Of a stretch of 50,637 bases of DNA, positions 10,184 to 19,258 are shown in pieces. The DNA is from Silvibacterium sp. (lineage in GTDB: Bacteria > Acidobacteriota > Terriglobia > Terriglobales > Acidobacteriaceae). Numbering within the stretch: the first letter of the stretch is position 1; the number at the start of each line of letters is the position of its first letter. Position numbers and translations under genes: made by a program. The stretch is taken from contig JAFAKX010000067.1 in the NCBI GenBank assembly GCA_019234945.1, forward strand, positions 1 to 50,637, read 5' to 3'. The notes beneath the pieces were generated by a model. The model had not been told where the DNA came from, ran no database searches, and saw nothing but the letters and a program-made list of their open reading frames with translations.

Positions 10184-11449
10184 ATGGCAACGATCGTTGA
10201 GCGGGAGACAATCGAAAACGCACGGAGCCTTCCTGGCGAGCTGCTCAAATCCAGGTTGGTGCAGGTGGCTCTAGGTATCAGCCTGTTGGGTCTACTCGCG
10301 AGCGGCTACGTTCTGTGGCGTTATTTCAGTTCCCATGAGTCGACTGATGACGCGCAAATCGATGGTCACGTAGTTGCAGTCAGCGCGCGTATACCTGGCC
10401 AAGTCGCGGAAGTGATGATCCAGGATCAGCAGATCGTCAAAGCAGGTGAAGTCCTCTTGAGAATCGACTCGCGAGACTACGAGGTTGCGGCAGCAAAAGC
10501 TGAGGCAGATCTTGCCGGGGCTGAGGCAACGGTGCGCGCCGCAGAAACCGACGTGCCAATCACGGCGACCAATGCCAGCAGCACGCTAACGACGGCCACA
10601 TCTTCGCGTGTGGACGCTGAAGCCGGTGTGAATGCCGCGAATCATCAACTCAGCATAGCGCAGGCACGTTTGGAAGCTGCACGAGCGCAGGCAAAAGCTG
10701 CTGAAGCCGACTATCAGAAAATCGACGACGATGCAGCCCGTTACTCTTTTCTCATATTAAGAAAGGAGATCTCGGAGCAACAATACGACCACATCGTTCA
10801 GTCTGCAGAGTCAGCAAAGGCAACTTCGGATGCCCGGAGCGCAGAGGTCACGGCGGCGCAGGAAAACGTGCGCGTTGCGCAATCGGCCATCCAACAGGCA
10901 AGGGCCAGGGTGACTCAGGCAGGGGCACAAATCCAGGCTGCGTCAACCGGCGGGCAACAGATATCTCTAAGCCAGTCGAGAGCGGACTTGGCGCACGCAA
11001 ATCTTCTCGAGCGAAGGGCACTGTTGAACCAGGCCAAACTGAATTTAAGCTATACGACCATCTGTGCGCCCGTGGGTGGAGTCGTCGGCAAGAAAACTGT
11101 CGAAGTCGGCCAGAACGTATCATCGGGTCAACAACTGATGGCGATCGTGCCGGTCGACGAAATCTGGGTCACGGCTAATTTCAAAGAGACGCAGCTCAAG
11201 CGGATGAGGCCTGGCCAGAGGGCGACGATTGCTGTCGACGCGTATGGCCGGGAACTCACAGGCCGCCTGACAGCAATCGGTGGCGCCAGCGGCGCGCGGT
11301 TCAGTCTCTTGCCTCCAGAAAACGCTACAGGGAATTACGTCAAAGTCGTGCAACGCATCCCGATCCGCATCGACCTGGATTCCGGACAGGACCTTGACCA
11401 CCGCCTTAGGCCCGGCATGTCGGTGCGGGCAAAAGTGTACTTGCGCTGA
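10184..11449 (+). CDS. HlyD/EmrA-type membrane fusion protein
   Basis: 421 aa; N-terminal TM, DDAQIDGHVVAVSARIPGQVAEVMIQDQQIVKAGEVLLRID. Confidence 0.92.
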   Translation: MATIVERETIENARSLPGELLKSRLVQVALGISLLGLLASGYVLWRYFSSHESTDDAQIDGHVVAVSARIPGQVAEVMIQDQQIVKAGEVLLRIDSRDYEVAAAKAEADLAGAEATVRAAETDVPITATNASSTLTTATSSRVDAEAGVNAANHQLSIAQARLEAARAQAKAAEADYQKIDDDAARYSFLILRKEISEQQYDHIVQSAESAKATSDARSAEVTAAQENVRVAQSAIQQARARVTQAGAQIQAASTGGQQISLSQSRADLAHANLLERRALLNQAKLNLSYTTICAPVGGVVGKKTVEVGQNVSSGQQLMAIVPVDEIWVTANFKETQLKRMRPGQRATIAVDAYGRELTGRLTAIGGASGARFSLLPPENATGNYVKVVQRIPIRIDLDSGQDLDHRLRPGMSVRAKVYLR

Positions 11450-11459
11450 GCCAGACCAT

Positions 11460-13058
11460 ATGCCGAACCATGCAGATTTCTTACGGTGGCAGCCCCGCCA
11501 CAATAAGTGGTTGATCGCAGTGACAGTTTCGTTGGCAACCTTCATGGAAAACCTCGATTACAGCATCGCCAACGTAGCGCTGCCACATATCACAGGCGGA
11601 CTCTCCGCAGGCCTGGATGAAGGTACCTGGATACTCACCTCTTACTTCATTTCCAACGCAGTGATGATGCCCATCTCGGCGTGGATGGCCTTGCGCATGG
11701 GGCGGAAACGGTTTTATATGGCCTGCGTAGTCGTGTTCGGCATTAGTTCTCTACTTTGCGGGCTTGCGCCAAGCCTTGGGCTGCTGATTTTCTTTCGCGT
11801 GTTGCAAGGGGCGGGCGGCGGAGGACTGGTTCCTAGTGAACAGGCGATTCTCGCGGATACATTTCCACCTAAGAAATTGGGGATGGCCTTCGCGATCTAT
11901 GGCCTGACGATCGTGATGGCTTCAGCGATTGGTCCCACGATTGGCGGTTACATTACAGATAACTTCGGCTGGCGGTGGATCTTTTTTATCAATGTGCCGG
12001 TCGTCATTCTTTCTTTGGTTCTGACTTCGCGGCTGGTAGAGGATCCTCCCTATTTGTCCGAGGAACGCAAAAAAGTACGCGGCGTTGACTATCTTGGACT
12101 GGCCTTAATCTGCCTGGGACTCGGCTGCCTGCAGGTCGTGCTCGACAAGGGGCAGCGTGAAAACTGGTTCTCATCCGACTTCATCGTTTGTTTCGCAATC
12201 CTGTCCGCCGTCGGAATCCTGGGTGCGCTGTTCTGGGAATACCTGCACCCGTACCCGATCATCGATATCAGGCTTTTTCAGAATCGCACTTTTACCATTT
12301 CCTTCATCATGATGTTCATGGCCGGGTTTGCGCTCTATGGCACCACAGTGCTGATGCCACAACTAGCGCAAACGCTCTTAAGTTACCCGGCGCAAACCGC
12401 TGGGTTGATGCTCGCTCCGAGTGGGCTCACAACAATGCTGATCATGCCTATCGCCGGCTTGCTTGTTTCGCGGCGAGATCCGCGTTTGCTGGCCGCCTTT
12501 GGATTTTTCGTCACGACGCTGGCGCTCTTGCAATTGACAACCATGAGCTTGGACATGGACTTTTGGACCGCAGTGAAACTACGGATGTTTCAAGCGGCCG
12601 GTATTGCATGGCTATTTGTTCCCATCGGCACCATGGCCCATTCCGATCTTCCGGGGTCCAAGAATAATGGCATTGCGGGTCTGAGTAACCTGGCGCGAAA
12701 CGTCGGTGGAAGTGTAGGGATCTCTGTTGTCACAACACTGCTTGCGCGACGCTCTCAGTACCATCAAAATGTACTGGTCGCACATGCCTCTGATTATGAC
12801 GCCGCCTTCCAGCATGTCTCCAAAGGGGTGGCTGACGCTCTCAGCTCGGCCGGAACAGATTCGGTCAGCGCAGTTTCCCAAGCGTATCAAGAGACCTATC
12901 TGGCTATTCAAAGACAGGCTTCGATCCTCTCGTATATTGATGTGGCTTGGCTCTTCGCCATCTGCGTAGGGCTGATGGTTCCATTGGCATTTCTGATAAA
13001 GCGTCCGAAAGGCGGACACGCGCGAGGGCGTGGCCTCCGGCACCAAACAGACCAATAG
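11460..13058 (+). CDS. DHA2-family (EmrB/QacA-like) MFS drug transporter
   Basis: Start MPNHADFLRW; FMENLDYSIANVALPHITG..GTWILTSYFISNAVMMPISAWMALRMGRKRFY. Confidence 0.92.
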   Translation: MPNHADFLRWQPRHNKWLIAVTVSLATFMENLDYSIANVALPHITGGLSAGLDEGTWILTSYFISNAVMMPISAWMALRMGRKRFYMACVVVFGISSLLCGLAPSLGLLIFFRVLQGAGGGGLVPSEQAILADTFPPKKLGMAFAIYGLTIVMASAIGPTIGGYITDNFGWRWIFFINVPVVILSLVLTSRLVEDPPYLSEERKKVRGVDYLGLALICLGLGCLQVVLDKGQRENWFSSDFIVCFAILSAVGILGALFWEYLHPYPIIDIRLFQNRTFTISFIMMFMAGFALYGTTVLMPQLAQTLLSYPAQTAGLMLAPSGLTTMLIMPIAGLLVSRRDPRLLAAFGFFVTTLALLQLTTMSLDMDFWTAVKLRMFQAAGIAWLFVPIGTMAHSDLPGSKNNGIAGLSNLARNVGGSVGISVVTTLLARRSQYHQNVLVAHASDYDAAFQHVSKGVADALSSAGTDSVSAVSQAYQETYLAIQRQASILSYIDVAWLFAICVGLMVPLAFLIKRPKGGHARGRGLRHQTDQ

Positions 13059-13094
13059 ATAATTTCTCGATGCAACCTAAAAAGGAGAACTCTT

Positions 13095-13280
13095 GTGAGC
13101 GGTTCCAATCACCATCAAGTTGAATTCCCTTTGACCCTCAAAGCCGAACAACACTATGCCGCTGATCGGTCCAGTCAGGATGTGCAGCAACGCGAAGGCT
13201 CAGTTTCAATCTCGCCTCAGGAGGCCTTTCAAGAATTCGTGGAAGATCACTCAGAATTGCTGCGGAGGCTGGCGCTGTGA
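13095..13280 (+). CDS. Putative antitoxin partner of Doc-like toxin
   Basis: 61-aa ORF, SD AAAGGAG; stop overlaps GTG start of the toxin gene. Confidence 0.6.
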   Translation: MSGSNHHQVEFPLTLKAEQHYAADRSSQDVQQREGSVSISPQEAFQEFVEDHSELLRRLAL

Positions 13281-13660
13281 ACAAGTACCTGATGACCGAC
13301 GACGTTCTGCGATTTCACGAAGCCCTGGTTGCGAGGTTTGGTGGCAAAAGCGGGGTCCGCGACCGAGGCCTTCTGGAATCTGCCATTGCTCGTCCGCAAA
13401 GCGGTTACTACAGCGACGTGATTGAGGAAGCAGCAGCATTCTGGGAGAGCCTGTCACAGAATCATCCGTTTCTCGATGGAAATAAACGTACCGCAGTAGC
13501 GGCGACGGCGGTCTTCTTGCGTATCAATGGTTTCGGCTATAAGCTGCGGGTCACCGATGCCGAGGCTTATGCATGGATGTGGGAGCGCTACGAGACTGGA
13601 ACAATGCAGAAAGAGCACATTGAATCTTGGATACGCCGGCATACCTATCAGGAGCAATAG
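13277..13660 (+). CDS. doc: Doc (death-on-curing)/Fic-family toxin
   Basis: 127 aa; Fic/Doc motif HPFLDGNKRTAVAA; characteristic N-terminus (HEALVARFGGKSGVRDRGLLESAIARPQ). Confidence 0.9.
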   Translation: MNKYLMTDDVLRFHEALVARFGGKSGVRDRGLLESAIARPQSGYYSDVIEEAAAFWESLSQNHPFLDGNKRTAVAATAVFLRINGFGYKLRVTDAEAYAWMWERYETGTMQKEHIESWIRRHTYQEQ

Positions 13661-13951
13661 AGAATGATAGGCGCCTCACGCCGCTCCGCAGCGGATTGAA
13701 AGGCCCCGACTAGCCTGGCTCTAACAGTACTCCCACAGGGTCCCCAAAAGGGAGCTTTAGGTCACTACTGCCTTCGCCCGATACCTCTGCCTGACGGTTT
13801 TGAAGACCCGCTCGTGTTGCTTCACGTTCGCAACAGAGTTTGGGACGTCCTACGCAATGACCGCATCCCGACTGGGTCCGCGAATCAATTAAGAGCTGCT
13901 GTGAGTGACTGGAGCGTCCATTTACGCCTTAGTGAGTGAGGAGAATTTAAG

Positions 13952-14440
13952 ATGGCTACACAGATCCTTCAGATCGTACCGATACATCCGCAGACAGCTC
14001 TTTCTCGTGAAACTCGAATTGCTCAAAAGGTTATTGACCTTGCTACAAGGGAGCGATCAGAATTCGTCAACATAACGGACCGCGTTAATGAAGTCGTGCG
14101 TCACAGCGGTGTGTCCACTGGATTAGTACACGTTCAGTCACTGCATACGACCGCCGGTGTTTTTGTCTGTGAGTGGCAGGACGCGCTAATCAAGGATGCA
14201 AAGGCATTTCTCAGTCAGCTTGTTAGTCGCGACGGCTATTGGCGCCACAACGACCCTCAGTACTCAGATTGCGAACGAAAGAACGCAGATTCACACATTC
14301 GAAGCCTCCTGACAGGTCAAAGCCTGAGTCTGCAGATACGCGATTCGAGAGTTCTGCTCGGAACTTGGCAGAACATTGTGGCGGCCGAGTTTGATGGGCC
14401 TCGTACACGTTCATTCTCCATTCAGATATTTGGGATTTAA
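13952..14440 (+). CDS. YjbQ/UPF0047 family protein
   Basis: 162 aa; VHVQSLHTTAGVFVCEW, HNDPQYSD.., GTWQNIVAAEFDGPRTRSFSIQI. Confidence 0.88.
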   Translation: MATQILQIVPIHPQTALSRETRIAQKVIDLATRERSEFVNITDRVNEVVRHSGVSTGLVHVQSLHTTAGVFVCEWQDALIKDAKAFLSQLVSRDGYWRHNDPQYSDCERKNADSHIRSLLTGQSLSLQIRDSRVLLGTWQNIVAAEFDGPRTRSFSIQIFGI

Positions 14441-14473
14441 CTTTCCGGCAGTTTTCCGTCGAGGATTGCAGCA

Positions 14474-15445
14474 ATGCACACAAAAATATCTACCAAAACA
14501 AATCACGTATTATTACCCGGATGTCTGCAGGACGTCCTGACTTTCGCAGAGGTTTGGCAGAGATTTGAGGATCTCCTGAATCGTACGATTCCAGACCTCG
14601 GTCCACGGGCGACATTGCTGACCCGTGCCCAACGCCACATCATCAATGCCGGGGGCAAGCGATTGCGTCCTAGCTTACTTCTCCTTGTCTTCAACACCTG
14701 CTCAGTAGACAAGGCTGGATTAGAGCTGGCACTGCTGGCAGCATGCTCGCTAGAGCTGTTTCATACTGCTTCTTTGGTTCATGACGACTTACCGTGCTTT
14801 GATAACGCTGATATGCGCAGGGGCTTGCCAACGCTTCATCGTAAATTTGGGGAACCGATCGCAGTCCTGGCGGGCGATGCACTTATCGTTCGAGCGCTGC
14901 AGCTGATAGCTTCCAGTCCGCCATCACATGCGCACGAGGCAATGGAGATCGTCAAACTTCTGGGCGATGCGGTTGCCGGAGAGGATGGCGTTATCGCCGG
15001 TCAGGCGATGGAAGAGCAACTCGAACTGATCCCTCCGGATCAATCCGCGGCCGAATCGCTCACCCGCTACCATTATCGGAAAACAGCCGCCTTATTTCGT
15101 GCTGCCTGCACGGCGGGCGCGATTGCTGCACGTGTGCCTAACGCGCAAGCCTGGGCTTCGCTTGGTGGCTACATCGGAAAGTATTACCAACTGGCAGATG
15201 ACCTTATCGACTGCTATGCCAACCCTGCACAAATCGGTAAGCCGGTTCATCAGGACGTAGACCGTTTGAATATGGTTACCGAAGTTGGCGCGGACATGGT
15301 GCGCAGCCTGATGGAACGAGCTCTCAGACAGGCACGAGAGACGATCATCGCGCTCGCAGATTCTCCCGACGAGCTGTTGTCGTGGGTGGACCGGTTAGTT
15401 GCATCGGTAGAGTCAGCTCTGCCTGAGAGTCTGATCGCAAACTGA
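14474..15445 (+). CDS. Polyprenyl (farnesyl/geranylgeranyl) diphosphate synthase family protein
   Basis: GGKRLRPSLLLL, FHTASLVHDDLPCFDNADMRRGLPTLH, YYQLADDLIDC. Confidence 0.88.
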   Translation: MHTKISTKTNHVLLPGCLQDVLTFAEVWQRFEDLLNRTIPDLGPRATLLTRAQRHIINAGGKRLRPSLLLLVFNTCSVDKAGLELALLAACSLELFHTASLVHDDLPCFDNADMRRGLPTLHRKFGEPIAVLAGDALIVRALQLIASSPPSHAHEAMEIVKLLGDAVAGEDGVIAGQAMEEQLELIPPDQSAAESLTRYHYRKTAALFRAACTAGAIAARVPNAQAWASLGGYIGKYYQLADDLIDCYANPAQIGKPVHQDVDRLNMVTEVGADMVRSLMERALRQARETIIALADSPDELLSWVDRLVASVESALPESLIAN

Positions 15446-15571
15446 AGGGCGCCTGGTGAGCGATTGCGAACTCATCTTATCGCTCATCCGATCCTGCTCA
15501 TGTACAAATCAATTCCTGTTATCGAATCAGTGAAATTCCATTTTGAAATTACGCGTAGGTCCCTTGTTTTG

Positions 15572-15647
15572 TGGAGCACCGGGCGGGGATTGAACCCGCG
15601 AATACTGGTTTTGCAGACCAGCGCGTTAGCCACTTCGCCACCGGTGC
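15572..15647 (-). tRNA. tRNA-Cys (GCA)
   Basis: GCACCGGTGGCGAAGTGGCTAACGCGCTGGTCTGCAAAACCAGTATTCGCGGGTTCAATCCCCGCCCGGTGCTCCA; 7-bp acceptor stem, A13/A22, U73, encoded CCA. Confidence 0.96.
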
Positions 15648-15694
15648 TCACGGCCCGCCACAAAATCGTGCGGCGGGATCATGCGAAAACGTTG

Positions 15695-16351
15695 TTACTG
15701 CGGCTGCGCGGTGGTGCGCAGGTAGGGCTTCACTGTCTTGTAGCCAGGGAAGATTTTATCCGCTTCTTCGTTTGAGACCGCGCCGGTGATGATGACGTCT
15801 TCGCCCTGCTTCCAATCTGCCGGAGTCGCGACGCGATGCTTCGCTGTGAGCTGAATCGAATCAAGCACGCGGAGAATCTCGTCGAAGTTGCGACCCGTGG
15901 TCATGGGATAGGTCAGCGTCAACTTGATACGCTTGTCAGGGCCGACGACAAAGACGGCGCGCGCGGTTGCGTTGTTGGCCGGAGTACGACCTTCGCATGA
16001 ATCGCCCGCATCCGCTGGCAGCATATCGTAGAGCTTGGCAATTGTCAGTTCGGGGTCGCCGATAAGGGGGTACTTCACGGCGTGACCAGTGACTTCCTCG
16101 ATGTCCTTTGCCCACTTGCCATGATCGGACACCGGGTCGACGCTGAGGCCGATCACTTTGGCGCCCCGAGCCGCAAACTGATCCTCGAGTGCGGCGACGG
16201 CGCCGAGTTCGGTTGTGCAGACGGGAGTAAAGTCCTTGGGGTGAGAGAACAGAACAGCCCAGTTATCGCCGATCCACTCGTGGAAACGGATGGTGCCCTG
16301 CGTGGTTTCGGCAGTGAAATCTGGTGCGATATCGTTGATCCGAAGTGACAT
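15695..16351 (-). CDS. Peroxiredoxin, 1-Cys/Prx6 type
   Basis: HPKDFTPVCTTELG, long C-terminal domain, start MSLRINDIAPDF with SD GAGAGG. Confidence 0.92.
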   Translation of the reverse strand: MSLRINDIAPDFTAETTQGTIRFHEWIGDNWAVLFSHPKDFTPVCTTELGAVAALEDQFAARGAKVIGLSVDPVSDHGKWAKDIEEVTGHAVKYPLIGDPELTIAKLYDMLPADAGDSCEGRTPANNATARAVFVVGPDKRIKLTLTYPMTTGRNFDEILRVLDSIQLTAKHRVATPADWKQGEDVIITGAVSNEEADKIFPGYKTVKPYLRTTAQPQ

Positions 16352-16395
16352 TTCGATTTTGCCTCTCAAATTTTCGGTGATCTTACGTGGATACT

Positions 16396-16431
16396 AAAAA
16401 CCCACCCGGCATTCTAGCAGCGGGTGGGTTT
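16396..16431 (-). terminator. Intrinsic terminator-like hairpin in the peroxiredoxin 5' leader (putative attenuator)
   Basis: Minus strand AAACCCACCCG-CTGCTAGAATGC-CGGGTGGGTTTTTAG: 11-bp stem followed by T tract, upstream of (not downstream of) a same-strand gene. Confidence 0.8.
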
Positions 16432-16462
16432 GAGAATTTCGAAGCTTGTCAGTTCGATTCGC

Positions 16463-16537
16463 TCATACACACACCCGCACGGGGCAGCAGCGACAGCAGC
16501 AGCACAGACACATGCAGGTTGGAGCGATCCTGGTCAT
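16463..16537 (-). CDS. Poly-cysteine leader peptide (24 aa)
   Basis: Minus-strand ATG...TGA: MTRIAPTCMCLCCCCRCCPVRVCV; 9 Cys of 24 including TGC TGC TGC TGT CGC TGC TGC; ends 31 nt before the terminator stem. Confidence 0.7.
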   Translation of the reverse strand: MTRIAPTCMCLCCCCRCCPVRVCV

Positions 16538-16609
16538 AAGGTGTAAACGGCGGAGGGACTCCGCTTCACAACAGTGAGAATATGCCTTGAGGAAGGTGGT
16601 GTCAATCGG

Positions 16610-17509
16610 ATGAGCTTACGCGAATTTGAATACCACGTCTGTGACGTGTTCACAAGCAAGCCTCTCGAAGGCAATCAACTGGCGGTATTCCCCGATGCGG
16701 CCGGTCTCAGCGAGAGCGAGATGCAGGCCATTGCACGCGAGACGAATTTGTCGGAGACGACATTCGTGGTCCGACGGGATGTGGAGACAGAGCGCGAGAG
16801 GGGCGTGCGTGTGCGAATCTTCACCACTCGGGAAGAGCTGCCGTTTGCGGGGCATCCTACGCTGGGCACGGCGGCTACGATCCGCAGGACGATTCCGGGG
16901 TACTCCGGAGCTGAAAGGATCATTCTGGACTTGAATGCGGGACGGGTGCCGGTGGTATTTCCGCCGGAGCGAAACACTGGAAATCGCAGCTATGGCGTGA
17001 TGACGCAGCCTGAACCGATCTTTGGTTCGATGCATGAGATCGAAGCAGTCGCGCCATTGCTCGGCCTCCGAGAGGGGGACTGCGCGACGGAGCCGCGGCC
17101 CCAGACGGTGTCAACCGGAATCCCATACTGCATTGTTCAGCTTCGGTCGATGGATGCACTGGCACGATTGCGTGTAGATCTCGCCGCGAGCGAGCGGTAT
17201 TTCATATCGTCGGAAGCGAAGTTTTTCTATGCCATCGCGCCTGAGGGGCCTCGGGTGTGGCGGGCGCGGATGCAGTTCTATAACGGCGAGGATCCCGCCA
17301 CGGGATCGGCTGCCGGCTGCGCGGTTGCTTACCTACTGAGGCATGGAATCGCCGCTCCTGATGAGGAGATACGCATCCGCCAAGGGGTAGAAATTTCGCG
17401 TCCGAGCGACCTTTACGGATGGGCAAATTTGATCTCGGGAAAGATTACAAATGTGCGGCTGGGTGGGAGCACTGTCCACGTGGCAAATGGGCGCCTTTTC
17501 CTTGAATGA
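16610..17509 (+). CDS. PhzF family isomerase-like protein
   Basis: VCDVFTSKPLEGNQLAVFPDA, ETTFV, FTTREELPFAGHPTLGTA, NGEDPATGSAAG. Confidence 0.92.
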   Translation: MSLREFEYHVCDVFTSKPLEGNQLAVFPDAAGLSESEMQAIARETNLSETTFVVRRDVETERERGVRVRIFTTREELPFAGHPTLGTAATIRRTIPGYSGAERIILDLNAGRVPVVFPPERNTGNRSYGVMTQPEPIFGSMHEIEAVAPLLGLREGDCATEPRPQTVSTGIPYCIVQLRSMDALARLRVDLAASERYFISSEAKFFYAIAPEGPRVWRARMQFYNGEDPATGSAAGCAVAYLLRHGIAAPDEEIRIRQGVEISRPSDLYGWANLISGKITNVRLGGSTVHVANGRLFLE

Positions 17510-18048
17510 TTCACATGGTTTCAACAGCGGTTTCTAGCTTCAACCCCAACATTCATGGAGTGATGAGCCGACGGCGTGGAAGCGAGGTCCAAAACAGGCC
17601 ATCTCTTCGCCTGACGTTCTCCATTTACATGGGGCGCTGCTCTTCGTACTCTTGGCAAGCGTTCCGGTAAAAACGGAGCGCAACTTTCGCCGATTTACTC
17701 ACAATCTGAAGCTGAGCGAGCACGCTGTGCGTGGCTCCAAGGCATAGTCCGGCCATATTCCGGGAATCACACCGAGAAACCGGCGGGCTCTGCTTAGGGA
17801 GCAGGCAACAGTGCATGGCGCGCTTGTTCTCCGCATTCTGGCCCAAGCCTGGTTGCGGTCCCCCGAAAGATGCACGCTAGTGGCGCTGTCATCGCGCTGC
17901 GCAGTGTTGCGTGGAGGCCCCCGCATGGCCGATTTCGGGCCAGGCACTGGGCCAGGATGCGGCAACCCAAACCGCCGCACGGCGCGCACACTTGACGTGT
18001 GTCTGCGGCCCCAAAGTCGCTTACGTGGCGAAGAAGTAAGGGAAATCG

Positions 18049-18492
18049 ATGAGGCCCAAGAAGACCATTCTGTGTGTAGACAACAACGAGCAAACGCTAT
18101 TGGTACGTAAGTTCATGCTGGAGACTCGTGGCTATCGAGTTGTGTCCGCGCTCTCCGGTGAGAGGGCTCTGGAAATTTTTCGTAACGGCGGGATTGATCT
18201 GGTATTGAGCGATCTGCTGCTGGCAGACATCGACGGGAACGAACTGGTCCGGCGGATGAAGGAGTTTTCACCTGAGGTTCCGACCATCCTGTTCAGCTCG
18301 ACAGTGAAAGCGTTTGAACGGGCCAATCGAGCAGATGCATTTCTGCCAAAAGGTGCATGCACGCCAGCCGAGGTGCTGGAGCGCATCCGCATCATGAGCG
18401 CGCGCAAGCGAGGGCCGAAGAAGGGAACGGTGCGGCATCAGCCAGCGTTTGAACATGCGCCGGCTATCGCGCCGTGTGTCGTCTCGGTCTAG
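18049..18492 (+). CDS. Single-domain response regulator (CheY-like receiver)
   Basis: KTILCVDNNEQTLLVRKFMLETRGYRVVSALSGERAL..DLVLSDLLLADIDGNELVRRMK. Confidence 0.88.
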   Translation: MRPKKTILCVDNNEQTLLVRKFMLETRGYRVVSALSGERALEIFRNGGIDLVLSDLLLADIDGNELVRRMKEFSPEVPTILFSSTVKAFERANRADAFLPKGACTPAEVLERIRIMSARKRGPKKGTVRHQPAFEHAPAIAPCVVSV

Positions 18493-18535
18493 TTGTCGAC
18501 GAAGTCCGGGCTGCGATTCGATTTACAATCGATGA

Positions 18536-19258
18536 GTGCAACCCATTATTCGCGCGGAAGATCTGACGAAGGTCTACCACACAGGCAAGATTGAGGTCCC
18601 GGCTCTGCGAAACGTGTCGTTTTCGATCGAGGCGGGTGAATTTGTCAGCATCGTCGGTCCTTCTGGGAGTGGAAAATCCACGCTCTTTTATCTGCTGGGC
18701 GGCTTGACCCGGGCTACCTCGGGCAAAGTCGAAATCGGTGGCGTGGATTTTGCCGCACTCGATGATGCGGAACGCACGAAGATGCGCCGGTCGAAGATCG
18801 GCTTTGTGTTCCAGAAGTTCAATCTTCTGCCCACTCTCACCGCTCGCGACAACATTGAGATTGCCTATGAGATCTCTGGCCGGCGAGAGCCGCTCAACTC
18901 AGGCTATCTGTCGCAGCTGACCGATATGCTGGGGATCACCGGACGGCTCGATCATCGGCCTTCCGAGATGTCGGGAGGCGAGCAGCAGAGAGTAGCAATT
19001 GCCCGTGCGATGGTTACGCATCCAGCGATCGTGCTGGCCGATGAACCGACAGGCAACCTGGACTCGAAGAATTCCGAGGCGGTCCTTGCCATGCTTCTGC
19101 GATCGAATCGCGAACTGAAGCAAACAGTTCTGATGATTACGCATAATCCCGAGGCCGCCGCAATCGGAGACCGGATTTTGCAAATGCGTGATGGGGAGAT
19201 TGTGGGCATCGAGGCCGGGAGCGGCAAAGCGGGTGCAAGCCGCGAAGCGGTCATTTGA
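18536..19258 (+). CDS. ABC transporter ATP-binding protein (LolD/MacB type)
   Basis: Walker A GPSGSGKST, signature MSGGEQQRVAIARA, Walker B VLADEPTGNLD; no adjacent permease. Confidence 0.92.
   Translation: MQPIIRAEDLTKVYHTGKIEVPALRNVSFSIEAGEFVSIVGPSGSGKSTLFYLLGGLTRATSGKVEIGGVDFAALDDAERTKMRRSKIGFVFQKFNLLPTLTARDNIEIAYEISGRREPLNSGYLSQLTDMLGITGRLDHRPSEMSGGEQQRVAIARAMVTHPAIVLADEPTGNLDSKNSEAVLAMLLRSNRELKQTVLMITHNPEAAAIGDRILQMRDGEIVGIEAGSGKAGASREAVI

Noticed and set aside
13661-13951. Intergenic 290 bp with an open frame reading ..LGHYCLRPIPLPDGFEDPLVLLHVRNRVWDVLRNDRIPTGSANQLRAAVSDWSVHLRLSE*
   Set aside because: No convincing start or SD and no family recognised; could be a gene remnant, but support is insufficient.
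15466-15789. ORFs 15464-15775 and 15571-15789 crossing the tRNA-Cys gene
   Set aside because: They read through a well-formed tRNA on the other strand; spurious.
17520-18040. Overlapping ORFs on both strands between PhzF and the response regulator
   Set aside because: No family motifs and mutually overlapping; most likely non-coding or decayed sequence.
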